A DNA stretch of 64,000 nucleotides from positions 1 through 64,000 of the forward strand of contig NZ_SIXF01000010.1 in NCBI RefSeq assembly GCF_004310665.1, given 5' to 3'. The position numbers were made by a program, and so were the translations under genes. Below the pieces are notes generated by a model. It was not told where the DNA came from and did not search any database. It worked only from the letters and a program-made list of their open reading frames with translations. Shown piece after piece: positions 1 through 8,449 of this stretch (positions are counted from its first letter, which is position 1; every line of letters starts with the position of its first letter). The DNA is from Pedobacter kyonggii (GTDB lineage Bacteria; Bacteroidota; Bacteroidia; Sphingobacteriales; Sphingobacteriaceae).

Positions 1-190
1 ATTTGAACATACGCACAGGGCTCTCTGCCGCACGCCCATTGTCCTGACAGTATTTATCCAAAAGCTCGTTATATATAAAACTAAAATCTATAAGCTCGTT
101 AATCTTGCGCAGCAGATTCTCCTTAGGGACAATCAGATCGTAGAGCCTGGAAAATTCGCTAAACTGGATTTTTTGTTGTTGAAGAAGCAT
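1..190 (-). CDS. IS1182-family transposase, N-terminal fragment
   Basis: Reading leftward from the ATG at 190 gives 63 residues with no stop before the window edge. The protein starts MLLQQQKIQFSEF and continues through DLIVPKENLLRKINELIDF and DKYCQDNGRAAESPVRMF. This is the conserved N-terminal region of IS1182-type DDE transposases, in which the phrase 'YDLIVPKDNLLRKI..LVDFSF' precedes the catalytic core. The DDE residues lie beyond the window. The reading frame is intact as far as it can be seen, so the copy may be full length and active. It is unrelated in function to the isomerase genes beside it. Confidence 0.85.
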   Translation of the reverse strand, partial: MLLQQQKIQFSEFSRLYDLIVPKENLLRKINELIDFSFIYNELLDKYCQDNGRAAESPVRMFK

Positions 191-223
191 TTTAAAGGCC
201 GTTCTGGTACACCTTTAAAATAC

Positions 224-263
224 AAAAAAAGGAGCAGAAATTATTAATTTCTACTCCTTTTTT
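224..263. terminator. Palindrome with A/T tails, bidirectional terminator-like
   Basis: An A-run followed by GGAG and an AGAAATTA half-site is mirrored by TTAATTTCT, CTCC and a T-run, forming a nearly perfect stem of about 18 bp. It would work as an intrinsic terminator in either direction. It sits inside the IS end, between the transposase start and the flanking isomerase gene, so it may insulate the element from outside transcription. Confidence 0.6.
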
Positions 264-340
264 CTGACCCAATCTTGAAGGGACTTTTTCAGTGCCCTCC
301 TGATTGTTGAGCATTTTTTGAAAGAATCAAATATGATTGT

Positions 341-1210
341 CTAGTTTGTAACTTTTACTATTTCTATATCGAAATCGAGAGGAGAAGAACCATACCCTAA
401 ATCTGACGGGAGAATTAAACGTATTTTACCTCCAGCTGTTATTTTCCCAGGCAAAATCAACTGCCATCCCTTAACCAGATCACCTAAAACGCCAGTAAAA
501 TTTCCATCAGTGCTTGTTTGAGCCACTACTCCATCCAAGGTTCTTAACGTATAATTTGCAACTATTGTAGAATTTAAATTAATAGCATCAGTTCCCGTAC
601 CAGGTGTAATAATACTATAACGTGCCCGTGATGGATCCTTAATCATTGTTAAATTATTATTGGCAATTAATTTATTGATTTCAAATTCATCTATTTCATG
701 TCTCTTAGATTCGGCATAAATTCCTAGATCAACTATAATGTTTTCATTAGAAGCAATATTAAGAGTACTTAAACCATTTTTGCCAAAAACCATATTAGAT
801 GGCATAATTAACGTTGCTTTGCCGCCTCTTTTTAATTTTGTTAAAACTTCTCTAATTGGGGTGAGAAGATACTGCCGTTGTTCAAATTCAAACCGATCCG
901 TATAACCTAAAAAATTACCTGGGATCATTAAATCAGTTGATTGAAAAAAAACTTGTCCTGGTAAAGTTTTAAAACTATAAGAATAATAAACCGAATCCTG
1001 ATTTGCGACAGCTGCACCAGAACCTAGGTCGGTGAGTTTATAATAATAGCCTTTTGTATCTTTGGTGAAGGTAAGATTGTTCTTTTTAAGATAAGCCTGG
1101 ATAGCGGCATCATCTACACTTTCAATAGACTCATATTCTTTTTTACATGAGCTGAAGATTGTAGTAGCCAGTAAAAGTGCGAATAGGCTAAGTTTAGTAA
1201 ATTTGTTCAT
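341..1210 (-). CDS. FKBP-type peptidyl-prolyl isomerase lipoprotein, two domains
   Basis: The 289-residue product probably speeds proline isomerisation during folding of secreted proteins. It begins with a lipoprotein signal, MNKFTKLSLFALLLATTIFSSC, where the cysteine after SS is the lipid site. Two FKBP-like domains follow. The first, about residues 60-165, has a poorly conserved core. The second, about 190-289, is more typical, with the KGWQLILPGKITAGGKIRLILP stretch, LGYGSS and a final FDIEIVKV strand. The ends of the second domain match those of the single-domain lipoprotein at 1372-1818, so the pair look like paralogues. Both are transcribed leftward, 161 bp apart. The first domain has lost several active-site aromatics and may be non-catalytic. 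Confidence 0.88.
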   Translation of the reverse strand: MNKFTKLSLFALLLATTIFSSCKKEYESIESVDDAAIQAYLKKNNLTFTKDTKGYYYKLTDLGSGAAVANQDSVYYSYSFKTLPGQVFFQSTDLMIPGNFLGYTDRFEFEQRQYLLTPIREVLTKLKRGGKATLIMPSNMVFGKNGLSTLNIASNENIIVDLGIYAESKRHEIDEFEINKLIANNNLTMIKDPSRARYSIITPGTGTDAINLNSTIVANYTLRTLDGVVAQTSTDGNFTGVLGDLVKGWQLILPGKITAGGKIRLILPSDLGYGSSPLDFDIEIVKVTN

Positions 1211-1371
1211 TTATTATTGTACGTCTGTAAGTGTTATAGTTAAATATAGCATATCAATAGAATAATACGTTTAAACTTAACCATCAATCGCAAAAATAAG
1301 CTTTTAATACTGATGCTACAATTTTTAACCTATTTTAACAAATAAGCCTATTGTTAACACTGAATGATAAC

Positions 1372-1818
1372 CTATTGTGTGTTCGAAAGCTGAATTGTAA
1401 AATCCAATACCGAATTACCTGGAATAGAACCTACAGCTCCACTTCCATACCCTAAACTTGGAGGAACGATTAATCTAATTTCGCCGCCTTTTTGAATTTT
1501 AGGAATGCCTATTCTCCAGCCCTGTATTAATTCTGCCAGATTAAAGGTCTGCTCTTTGCCACCACCATTATCAAACACATTACCATTTAACAACCTGCCC
1601 TCATATTTGATGGTGATTTTAGTATTGCTGGGATAAGCAAAAGAACCCGAACCTGGTTTAATGATCTGATAATATAAGCCAGAGTTATCTCTAACTGCAT
1701 TAATATTATTTTGTTTGATGAAATCGGTAATCTGTTTTTCAGGGTCTTCATCCTTTTTACAAGATGAAACTGCAGCTACACATAAAAAGAGTATGGTAAG
1801 GAATCTAAATTTAATCAT
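1372..1818 (-). CDS. FKBP-type peptidyl-prolyl isomerase lipoprotein
   Basis: This 148-residue protein has a lipoprotein signal ending AVSSC followed by KKDEDPEK, then one FKBP domain (about residues 45-146). Family features are YEGRLLNG..FDNG, the LIQGWRIGIPKIQKGGEIRLIVPPSLGYG segment and the closing VLDFTIQL strand. Membrane-tethered isomerases of this size are common in Bacteroidota, where they assist folding of exported proteins. It lies upstream of the two-domain paralogue and may be co-transcribed with it. The role is inferred from the family. Confidence 0.92.
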   Translation of the reverse strand: MIKFRFLTILFLCVAAVSSCKKDEDPEKQITDFIKQNNINAVRDNSGLYYQIIKPGSGSFAYPSNTKITIKYEGRLLNGNVFDNGGGKEQTFNLAELIQGWRIGIPKIQKGGEIRLIVPPSLGYGSGAVGSIPGNSVLDFTIQLSNTQ

Positions 1819-2109
1819 ACGCGAAAATAGGATTTTAATAGTACAACTCTAAAAACTAAGCTAATTTTTCAAATGTGATGAAGCACATAGCCGTGCTTTC
1901 ATCGGTTTCAGATGCTTCGTGCCTCAGCATGACAGCATATTGTGAATTCTGCAAGAAAAAGGATAACGTTTCAATCGGGCTAATTATTCAGGTTTTGCGG
2001 TCCTGTTAACCCGAATCTCCGAACCTTAATTTCACAAACCAAAAAAGGTTTAGCGCCTGAGTTAATACACCCAGACCCTAAACCTTAAGCCCTACACCCT
2101 AAACCTACC

Positions 2110-3903
2110 TTAAAAGATATATTTATTTGCTTCGATCAATTGTTGCGCAACTCTTTGACGGGCATCTTTAACATTAAATGGCTCCACCTTTGTAAAGCGG
2201 CGTAAACCAACCAACATCATACGTTGCTCATCACCTTCGGCGAACGCCCAAAGTGCTTCTTTACCTGCTTTGGCAATACCGTCAACCGCTTCTACTAAAT
2301 AAATTCTTAATAGATCTAATTGACCTGCAATGGCTTCTTCGCCGCGGGTACTTGCTAATTTTTCTGTTCTCAACAGAGCAGATTCGAGCACATAAACATA
2401 ACTGGCCATGTCGGCAATGTTCATTAGAATTTCCTGCTCTTTGCTTAAGGTCATCATCAACTTTTGTACCGCAGCACCAGCTACCATTAAAGTTGCTTTT
2501 TTCAAATTCGAGAGTACCTTTTTCTCTGCAGCAAATAAGGTGGTATCTTCTTCACCAAAATCAGGAATGCTCATCAATTCGGCTGCAACTGCTGTAGCTG
2601 GTGTCATTAAATCCAATTCACCTTTCATGGCGCGTTTCAGCATCATATCAACGGTTAACAAACGGTTAATTTCATTTGTACCTTCGAAAATCCGGTTAAT
2701 ACGTGCATCACGGTAGGCCCTATCCATTGGTGCATCGGCACTAAAGCCCATACCACCGTAAATCTGCACACCTTCATCCACAGTATAATCTAAAGCTTCA
2801 GAACCCCATACTTTTAAAATGGCACACTCTACCGCAAATTGCTCAACAGATTTTAACCTCGCTTTACCAGATTCCATTCCACCTGCAACCAGTTGATCGT
2901 AAGTATCATCAATATTCTGACCTGCACGGTAGTTCGCCGCATCAACAGCGTAAAGTTTGGCGGCAATTTCTGCAATTTTAAAACGGATAGCGCCATATTT
3001 AGAAATCGGGCGACCAAACTGGATCCGTTCGTTCGAATAATTAATCGCTGTATTTAAAGTAGCTTTTGAAGCCCCAATAGCTGCCGCCGATAATTTGATA
3101 CGGCCAATATTTAAAATGTTAACCGCGATTTTGAACCCGTTTTCTCTATCGCTCAACATATTCTCAACAGGTACCTGGCAATCGTTAAAGAAAACCTGAC
3201 GGGTTGAAGAACCTTTAATACCCATTTTGTGCTCTTCGGGATTCATAGTGATGCCACCAAAATCTTTCTCCACAATAAATGCAGTTAAGTTTTTATCATC
3301 ATCAATTTTAGCGAAAACAATAAAAATATCGGCAAAACCACCATTGGTGATCCACATTTTCTGTCCTGTGATGATGTAGTGTTTACCATCATTGCTCAGC
3401 GTGGCTTTGGTTTTTCCAGAGTTTGCATCCGAACCTGAGTTTGGCTCGGTTAAGCAATAAGCAGCCTTCCATTCGCCCGAACCGAGTTTAGGAATATACT
3501 TTGCTTTTTGTGCTTCATTACCATAATATAAAATTGGTAAGGTACCAATTCCTGTATGAGCAGAAAGTGCAACCGCGAAAGAGTGGCCTGCACCTACCAC
3601 GTCTGCAACCAGCATGGAAGTATTAAAGTTTTTACCGAAACCTCCATACTCTTCTGGTACCGAAACGCCTAAAATACCCAATTCGCCAGCTTTGGTTAAA
3701 AGTGTCGGCATGAGTTCAGGATCTTCCTGTTTATCAATTTTATCTAAATTGGGATAAACCTCCGCGGCCAAAAAATCGCGACAGGTTTGCGCAATCATCT
3801 GCTGCTCTTCATCAAATTCTTCAGGAATAAATATTTCCTGATATGTGGTATCCTTAATTAAGAATTCACCGCCTTTAATTGTCTTTTTTTCAGTTGTTTC
3901 CAT
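2110..3903 (-). CDS. Acyl-CoA dehydrogenase
   Basis: This 597-residue FAD enzyme would carry out the first, alpha-beta dehydrogenation step of fatty-acid beta-oxidation. Family signatures are CLTEPNSGSDANSGKT (substrate/FAD loop), WITNGGFADIFIVFAKI, and QIYGGMGFSADAPMDRAYRDAR followed by IFEGTNEINR, which carries the likely catalytic glutamate. An extra C-terminal helical region of about 170 residues makes it longer than the usual 380-residue enzymes and like the long Bacteroidota form. It follows thiolase and the fused hydratase/dehydrogenase on the same strand with gaps of 206 and 137 bp, so the three probably form one regulon even if not one transcript. Confidence 0.95.
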   Translation of the reverse strand: METTEKKTIKGGEFLIKDTTYQEIFIPEEFDEEQQMIAQTCRDFLAAEVYPNLDKIDKQEDPELMPTLLTKAGELGILGVSVPEEYGGFGKNFNTSMLVADVVGAGHSFAVALSAHTGIGTLPILYYGNEAQKAKYIPKLGSGEWKAAYCLTEPNSGSDANSGKTKATLSNDGKHYIITGQKMWITNGGFADIFIVFAKIDDDKNLTAFIVEKDFGGITMNPEEHKMGIKGSSTRQVFFNDCQVPVENMLSDRENGFKIAVNILNIGRIKLSAAAIGASKATLNTAINYSNERIQFGRPISKYGAIRFKIAEIAAKLYAVDAANYRAGQNIDDTYDQLVAGGMESGKARLKSVEQFAVECAILKVWGSEALDYTVDEGVQIYGGMGFSADAPMDRAYRDARINRIFEGTNEINRLLTVDMMLKRAMKGELDLMTPATAVAAELMSIPDFGEEDTTLFAAEKKVLSNLKKATLMVAGAAVQKLMMTLSKEQEILMNIADMASYVYVLESALLRTEKLASTRGEEAIAGQLDLLRIYLVEAVDGIAKAGKEALWAFAEGDEQRMMLVGLRRFTKVEPFNVKDARQRVAQQLIEANKYIF

Positions 3904-4109
3904 TGTTATGAGATTTGAGAAATGAGATTTGAGATTTGAGACCTGCCCAAATCCAAACCCAAATCATTAATGTTATTTTTTAAAATCCGTCATGCTGAAC
4001 TTGTTTCAGCATCTATCTTGCTTAAAGACCCTGAAATGAATTCAGGGTGACGATCGCCTTAAATATGGACTTTAAACATCTGTATCTATTGTACTTGCAA
4101 ATTAGCCCA
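3904..4109. repeat. Intergenic repeats: 9-mer tandem and dispersed hairpin
   Basis: Next to the dehydrogenase start are several copies of a GAGATTTGA-type 9-mer (about 3907-3940). Further on, GTCATGCTGAACTTGTTTCAGCATCT (split here by word order into 20-base pieces: GTCATGCTGAAC, TTGTTTCAGCATCT) is a hairpin with arms GCTGAA/TTCAGC, followed by a second hairpin CCTGAA...TTCAGG. I recognise the GTCAT-CTGA pattern as a dispersed intergenic palindrome of this bacterial group. Related pieces occur near 9560-9676 and 32390-32480. No gene is visible. Confidence 0.6.
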
Positions 4110-5285
4110 TTACAAAAGTTCAAAAATACCTGCGGCACCCTGCCCTGTTCCTACACACATGGTTACCATTCCGTATTTCTTGTTCTGTCTTTTTAATTCG
4201 TTCATAATCTGTACGGTCAATTTTGCTCCGGTACAACCCAGTGGATGACCAAGGGCAATCGCACCTCCGTTTACGTTAATTACATCAGGATTTAAATCCA
4301 GTGTTCTGATTACGGCTAAAGATTGAGAAGCAAAAGCTTCGTTCAGTTCGATTAAATCGATATCTTCTTTTTTCAAACCGGCTTGTTTCAACGCTTTTGG
4401 AATCGCCTCGATTGGGCCAATCCCCATAATGCGTGGCGGAACTCCTGCGATACCGTAACTTACCAACCTGGCAATCGGTTCTGCATTTAATTCTTTCATT
4501 TTCTTTTCAGAAACCACCAAAACAAAAGCTGCTCCATCAGATGTTTGCGATGAATTACCCGCAGTTACACTTCCAACCGCATCGAATACGGGTTTCAATT
4601 TCGCCAACTTATCTAATGTGGTATCTGCACGTGGACCTTCATCGGTATCAACCACGTAAGAACGGGTTTTCTTTTTAAGGTTTGCATCAAGGTAATTTTC
4701 GTTTACGGTGATTGGCAGAATACCATCTTTTAAATGACCGTTTTTTATAGCATGAATAGCTTTCTCATGAGATTTTAACGAAAAAGCATCCTGATCTTCA
4801 CGGCTCACATTATATTCTTTAGCTACTGCCTCGGCGGTTAAACCCATCCCCCAATACCAGTCTGGATTGTTTTTTGCAACTTCTGCATTTGGTACAAGCT
4901 TCCACCCACCAAAAGGCATTCCGCTCATAACCTCTACCCCACCGGCAATAATACAATCTGCCATGCCAGCCTTAATTTTGGCAACTGCCGTAGCAATGGT
5001 ATCTAAACCCGATGCACAGTAGCGGTTCACCGTAACACCAGGAACTTTATCGGTATCCAAACCCATTAGCGAAATCATACGGCCAATATTTAAGCCTTGC
5101 TCTGCTTCCGGCGTAGCGTTACCTACTATTACATCATCAATCTGTTCGTTATCTAAATTCGGAACTGAGGCCACTAAAGCCCTGATTACTTCTGCGGCTA
5201 AATCATCAGCTCTTGTAAAACGGAATACGCCACGGGGTGCTTTGCCCACTGCTGTACGATATCCGGCTATAATATATGCTTCCAT
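4110..5285 (-). CDS. Acetyl-CoA acyltransferase (3-ketoacyl-CoA thiolase)
   Basis: This 391-residue thiolase would cleave 3-ketoacyl-CoA with CoA to release acetyl-CoA. The catalytic residues are visible: Cys90 in [10 protein letters not shown], His347 in [11 protein letters not shown] and Cys377 in [11 protein letters not shown]. Its length equals that of the classical thiolase family. It is placed between the fused hydratase/dehydrogenase and the acyl-CoA dehydrogenase, which supports a degradative rather than biosynthetic role. The start ATG follows a gap of 137 bp rich in short GTATC/GATAC motifs. Confidence 0.96.
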   Translation of the reverse strand: MEAYIIAGYRTAVGKAPRGVFRFTRADDLAAEVIRALVASVPNLDNEQIDDVIVGNATPEAEQGLNIGRMISLMGLDTDKVPGVTVNRYCASGLDTIATAVAKIKAGMADCIIAGGVEVMSGMPFGGWKLVPNAEVAKNNPDWYWGMGLTAEAVAKEYNVSREDQDAFSLKSHEKAIHAIKNGHLKDGILPITVNENYLDANLKKKTRSYVVDTDEGPRADTTLDKLAKLKPVFDAVGSVTAGNSSQTSDGAAFVLVVSEKKMKELNAEPIARLVSYGIAGVPPRIMGIGPIEAIPKALKQAGLKKEDIDLIELNEAFASQSLAVIRTLDLNPDVINVNGGAIALGHPLGCTGAKLTVQIMNELKRQNKKYGMVTMCVGTGQGAAGIFELL

Positions 5286-5422
5286 TGTTTAAGTATCTAG
5301 TAGCTAGAATCAAGTATCAAGACTTAATCCTCGCAATATTTTATTTGTTAATTAATGTAAGTAAAGCTTTATTCGACAATCGCATCTTGATACTTGATAC
5401 TCATATCTCAATATTTAACTCA
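5286..5422. repeat. GTATC/GATAC-rich intergenic repeat
   Basis: The spacer has AGTATCTAGTAGCTAGAATC and AAGTATCAAGACTT on one side and TCTTGATACTTGATACTCAT on the other, so the halves are partly inverted copies. A related string (TATCAAGATTTGAGTATCAG, then GTATCTAGACC) occurs at about 62168-62200 upstream of the OmpA-like lipoprotein. I take it as a small dispersed sequence of the genome rather than an operator. Confidence 0.5.
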
Positions 5423-7828
5423 CTAATTCCTCAACGGTTTCCCCTTCGTAATAATTGATTGGATCCGCTCTAGCGATTTCCTTTCGCCAGCAAGTGATAA
5501 AAATGCTTCTCTTTCCAGATCCAATAAATATTGCTCGGTTACTTCTGTTGGAGCAGATAAATCGCCGCCACACATTACATAACCTAATTTTTCAGAGATT
5601 TTTTTATCGTGTTCGGAAATGAAATGCCCGGCATACATACTATTTGCACCAGCATAAACAATTCCTAAACCTTGCTTTCCTAATACTTTAATATCGTTCC
5701 GTTGCACGGGCTTCGTATAACCGGCATCAGCAAGTTCTATTGCTTTAGCTTTTGCATCGGCCAATAAGCGGTTCCGGTTCATCGAGATCGAGAATTTATC
5801 TTTTTGCAGATAACCCAATTCGTAAGCCTCGTAACCTGAAGTAGAAACTTTCGCCATTCCGATGGTTAAGAAACGGTCTTTCAAAGCATTTTGCACAATC
5901 TGATCGTCTTTATATTCATCAGAAGCACGTAAAGCAAATTCTTTTGTGCCGCCTCCACCAGGGATAACGCCTACACCAAACTCAACCAAGCCCATATAGG
6001 TTTCGGCCGAAAGCTGAACATGATCGGCATGTAAACTGAATTCGCAGCCACCGCCCAAGGTTAAATTATGCGGAGCAACCACCACCGGAATAGAAGAATA
6101 ACGAATACGCATCGAAGTGTTTTGGAACATGCGGATTGCCATGTTCAATTCGTCCCACTCCTGCTCTACCGCCATCATAAAAATCATACCCACATTTGCT
6201 CCGGCAGAAAAATTTGCACCATCATTACCGATTACCAAACCGCGGTAATCTTTCTCGGCCATATCAATCGCTTTGTTTATTCCAGAAATCACATCACCGC
6301 CAATGGTATTCATCTTGGTGTGGAATTCTACATTCAGAATGCCATCGCCCAGATCGATAATCGAAACACCTGAGTTTTTCCACAGCGTTTTATTTTCGCG
6401 GAGGTTATCCAAGATGATAAACTCATCGGTTCCCGGTAAAATTTTATAACTTTTAGAAGGGATATCGTAATATTTTTTAACGCCATTTTCTACTTTATAG
6501 AATGAAGTATTACCGGCACCGAGCATTTCGTGTACCCAAGCCGCAGCTTTATTGCCATATTGCTCCATTCCTTCGATGGCTTCTTTTACACCAACTGCAT
6601 CCCATAGCTCAAAAGGGCCCAACTCCCATCCAAAACCTGCACGCATGGCATCATCGATACGGTACAGTTCATCAGAAATTTCAGGGATTCTGTCAGATAC
6701 ATATTCGAATAAACCAAAAGAAGAATGGCGGAACAACTCGCCTGCTTTATCTTTTCCTTTTGCAAAAATCTTCATACGCTCACGAAGGTTTTCAACCGGC
6801 TTGGTCATTTCTAAGGTAGCTGATTTTACTTTTTGCTGTGGTTTGTATTCTAAAGTTTTTAAATCAAGCGCAAGGATTTCGGTTTTACCATCAGCAGTTT
6901 TTATCTTTTTATAGAAACCCTGTTTGGTTTTATCACCAAGCCATTTGTTCTCTTCCATTTTTTGCACGTATGCTGGAAGTTTAAACAAATCGTGTGCTTT
7001 ATCATCCGGACAATTATCATAAAGTCCTTTTGCCACTTTAATCATGGTATCTAGACCTACCACATCCGAAGTGCGGAAAGTAGCCGATTTTGGTCGACCC
7101 AAGGCTGGTCCGGTAAATTTATCAACCTCTTCCACTGTCAGATCCAGTTTTTCAACCAAATGCAAAAGTGCCATGATGGAATAAACACCTACACGATTGG
7201 CGATAAAAGCTGGTGTATCTTTACATAAAACAGTTGTTTTTCCTAAAAATTTATCGCCATAATGCATCAGAAAATCAACAATTTCAGGCTGTGTGTGTAG
7301 CGTAGGGATAACTTCCAGCAATTTTAAATAGCGGGGCGGATTAAAAAAGTGTGTGCCGCAGAAATGCGATTTAAAATCATCGCTCCTTCCTTCAGCCATT
7401 AAGTGGATTGGAATACCAGAAGTATTCGAAGTAATTAATGTGCCGGGTTTACGGAACTGCTCTACCTGCTCAAAAACTTTTTTCTTGATATCAAGATTTT
7501 CGACCACGACTTCAATTACCCAATCGTAGCCGGCAATTTTCGACATATCATCGTCGAAATTCCCAGTTTTGATCTTATTTAATGCTTTTTTGGTATAAAC
7601 TGGCGATGGATTTGTTTTTACAGCCGTTTGCAAAGCTGTATTAACAATCCTGTTTTTTACGGCTGGATTATCCAGTGTTAATCCTTTTGCCTGCTCTTCG
7701 GGACTTAGCTCTTTGGGGGCAATATCTAACAGCAAAACCTCTACGCCAATATTGGCGAAGTGGCATGCAATACGCGACCCCATAATACCCGAACCTAAAA
7801 CTGCAACTTTATTAATGCTTCGTTTCAT
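5423..7828 (-). CDS. Fused 3-hydroxyacyl-CoA dehydrogenase / enoyl-CoA hydratase
   Basis: This 801-residue two-enzyme protein would hydrate enoyl-CoA and oxidise the resulting 3-hydroxyacyl-CoA with NAD. The N-terminal half is the dehydrogenase: a Rossmann motif in VAVLGSGIMGSRIACHFA, then SNTSGIPI, CGTHFFNPPRYLKLLEVI and the GLDTM/C-terminal helical domains. The crotonase-fold hydratase occupies about residues 490-690, with FSAGANVG and LGGGCEFSLHAD for the oxyanion pocket and GLVEFGVGVIPGGGGT for the acidic residue. The order is dehydrogenase then hydratase, opposite to E. coli FadB. It is the second gene of a leftward group starting with a MarR regulator 76 bp upstream. Confidence 0.94.
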   Translation of the reverse strand: MKRSINKVAVLGSGIMGSRIACHFANIGVEVLLLDIAPKELSPEEQAKGLTLDNPAVKNRIVNTALQTAVKTNPSPVYTKKALNKIKTGNFDDDMSKIAGYDWVIEVVVENLDIKKKVFEQVEQFRKPGTLITSNTSGIPIHLMAEGRSDDFKSHFCGTHFFNPPRYLKLLEVIPTLHTQPEIVDFLMHYGDKFLGKTTVLCKDTPAFIANRVGVYSIMALLHLVEKLDLTVEEVDKFTGPALGRPKSATFRTSDVVGLDTMIKVAKGLYDNCPDDKAHDLFKLPAYVQKMEENKWLGDKTKQGFYKKIKTADGKTEILALDLKTLEYKPQQKVKSATLEMTKPVENLRERMKIFAKGKDKAGELFRHSSFGLFEYVSDRIPEISDELYRIDDAMRAGFGWELGPFELWDAVGVKEAIEGMEQYGNKAAAWVHEMLGAGNTSFYKVENGVKKYYDIPSKSYKILPGTDEFIILDNLRENKTLWKNSGVSIIDLGDGILNVEFHTKMNTIGGDVISGINKAIDMAEKDYRGLVIGNDGANFSAGANVGMIFMMAVEQEWDELNMAIRMFQNTSMRIRYSSIPVVVAPHNLTLGGGCEFSLHADHVQLSAETYMGLVEFGVGVIPGGGGTKEFALRASDEYKDDQIVQNALKDRFLTIGMAKVSTSGYEAYELGYLQKDKFSISMNRNRLLADAKAKAIELADAGYTKPVQRNDIKVLGKQGLGIVYAGANSMYAGHFISEHDKKISEKLGYVMCGGDLSAPTEVTEQYLLDLEREAFLSLAGERKSLERIQSIITKGKPLRN

Positions 7829-7904
7829 TATCTATTTGCTTTTCATAAGTCTGGTAGAGCCATTTATGTAGCAACCTACCAAACAGGTTTGATTGTTATA
7901 TTTA

Positions 7905-8339
7905 TTAATCAACAGTATAGGCTACCGTGATATCATTTAGTTTTATCAATAAATTAATAAAAGTCTCTTTCTCCTTTTTAGAGAAATGCTCATCGAGATA
8001 TTCATTAAATTTCCGGACAACACCTTTGGCCAATTGTTTTTTCTCTTTGCCGAAATCAGTTAGAAAAACCTTAACGGATCGTTTATCGCCTGCAGATGTT
8101 TCACGGTAAATGAGGTTGGCCTCTTCCATATTATTTAACATACGGGATAAACTGGTAGCTTTAACCCCAAGCAAGCCAGCTAAATTTGAAACCGCAGTTC
8201 CCTCGGCATCATCTATATTAATAAGCATGTAACCAATGGCTTGGGTAATCCCAAAACTAGATGCCATTTGATTGTACTTATTAAACATATTTTGCCAGGC
8301 AAACTTAACGTGGTAATCTATGGTTTGTTGTTGTTTCAT
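7905..8339 (-). CDS. MarR-family transcriptional regulator
   Basis: A 144-residue winged-helix protein with the MarR pattern: GTAVSNLAGLLGVKATSLSRMLNNMEEANLIYRE for the recognition helices and SAGDKRSVKVFLTDFGKE for the wing, flanked by dimerisation helices. I choose the ATG at 8339 (MKQQQTIDYH) rather than the one at 8369, because the longer version would place ten unusual residues over a palindrome that looks like the operator. The gene opens the beta-oxidation group, so it probably represses it and responds to acyl-CoA or a fatty acid. That ligand is inferred from context only. Confidence 0.9.
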   Translation of the reverse strand: MKQQQTIDYHVKFAWQNMFNKYNQMASSFGITQAIGYMLINIDDAEGTAVSNLAGLLGVKATSLSRMLNNMEEANLIYRETSAGDKRSVKVFLTDFGKEKKQLAKGVVRKFNEYLDEHFSKKEKETFINLLIKLNDITVAYTVD

Positions 8340-8352
8340 TTTTGCTAATTTA

Positions 8353-8396
8353 TTATGCTTGCATAACAAAGCTAATGAATGTATTTTGTTAATGCA
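8353..8396. promoter_or_regulatory. Candidate MarR operator
   Basis: TTATGC TT GCATAA (8353-8366) is a 6-bp-arm palindrome just upstream of the MarR start. Overlapping it, TTGCATAACAAA (from 8360) is mirrored by TTTGTTAATGCAA (about 8384-8396), giving a larger inverted repeat with one extra base. Such overlapping palindromes between divergent genes suit autoregulation of the MarR gene and its beta-oxidation operon, and possibly of the divergent gene at 8450. Confidence 0.5.
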
Positions 8397-8449
8397 ATAG
8401 AAAAATTCAAAATATTTGTCAAATTTTTCTTATTATAGTCAAACACAAA

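Larger units (their letters stand above)
1..298 (-). mobile_element. End of an IS1182-family insertion sequence (truncated by window edge)
   Basis: This stretch holds the start of an IS1182-like transposase plus about 110 bp of non-coding terminal sequence. The terminal part contains two inverted repeats, TTTAAAGG...CCTTTAAA (about 191-219) and a near-perfect palindrome at 224-263. The motif GGGACTTTTTCAG near 280-292 resembles the tips of IS1182-type elements I know from Bacteroidota, so I place the outer end near 298. The other end lies outside the window, so the inverted terminal repeat and the target duplication cannot be checked. Confidence 0.65.

Noticed and set aside
2080-2106. CCCTAAACC-like words resembling telomere repeats
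   Set aside because: Only a few imperfect copies in a circular-chromosome type bacterium; taken as low-complexity intergenic sequence.
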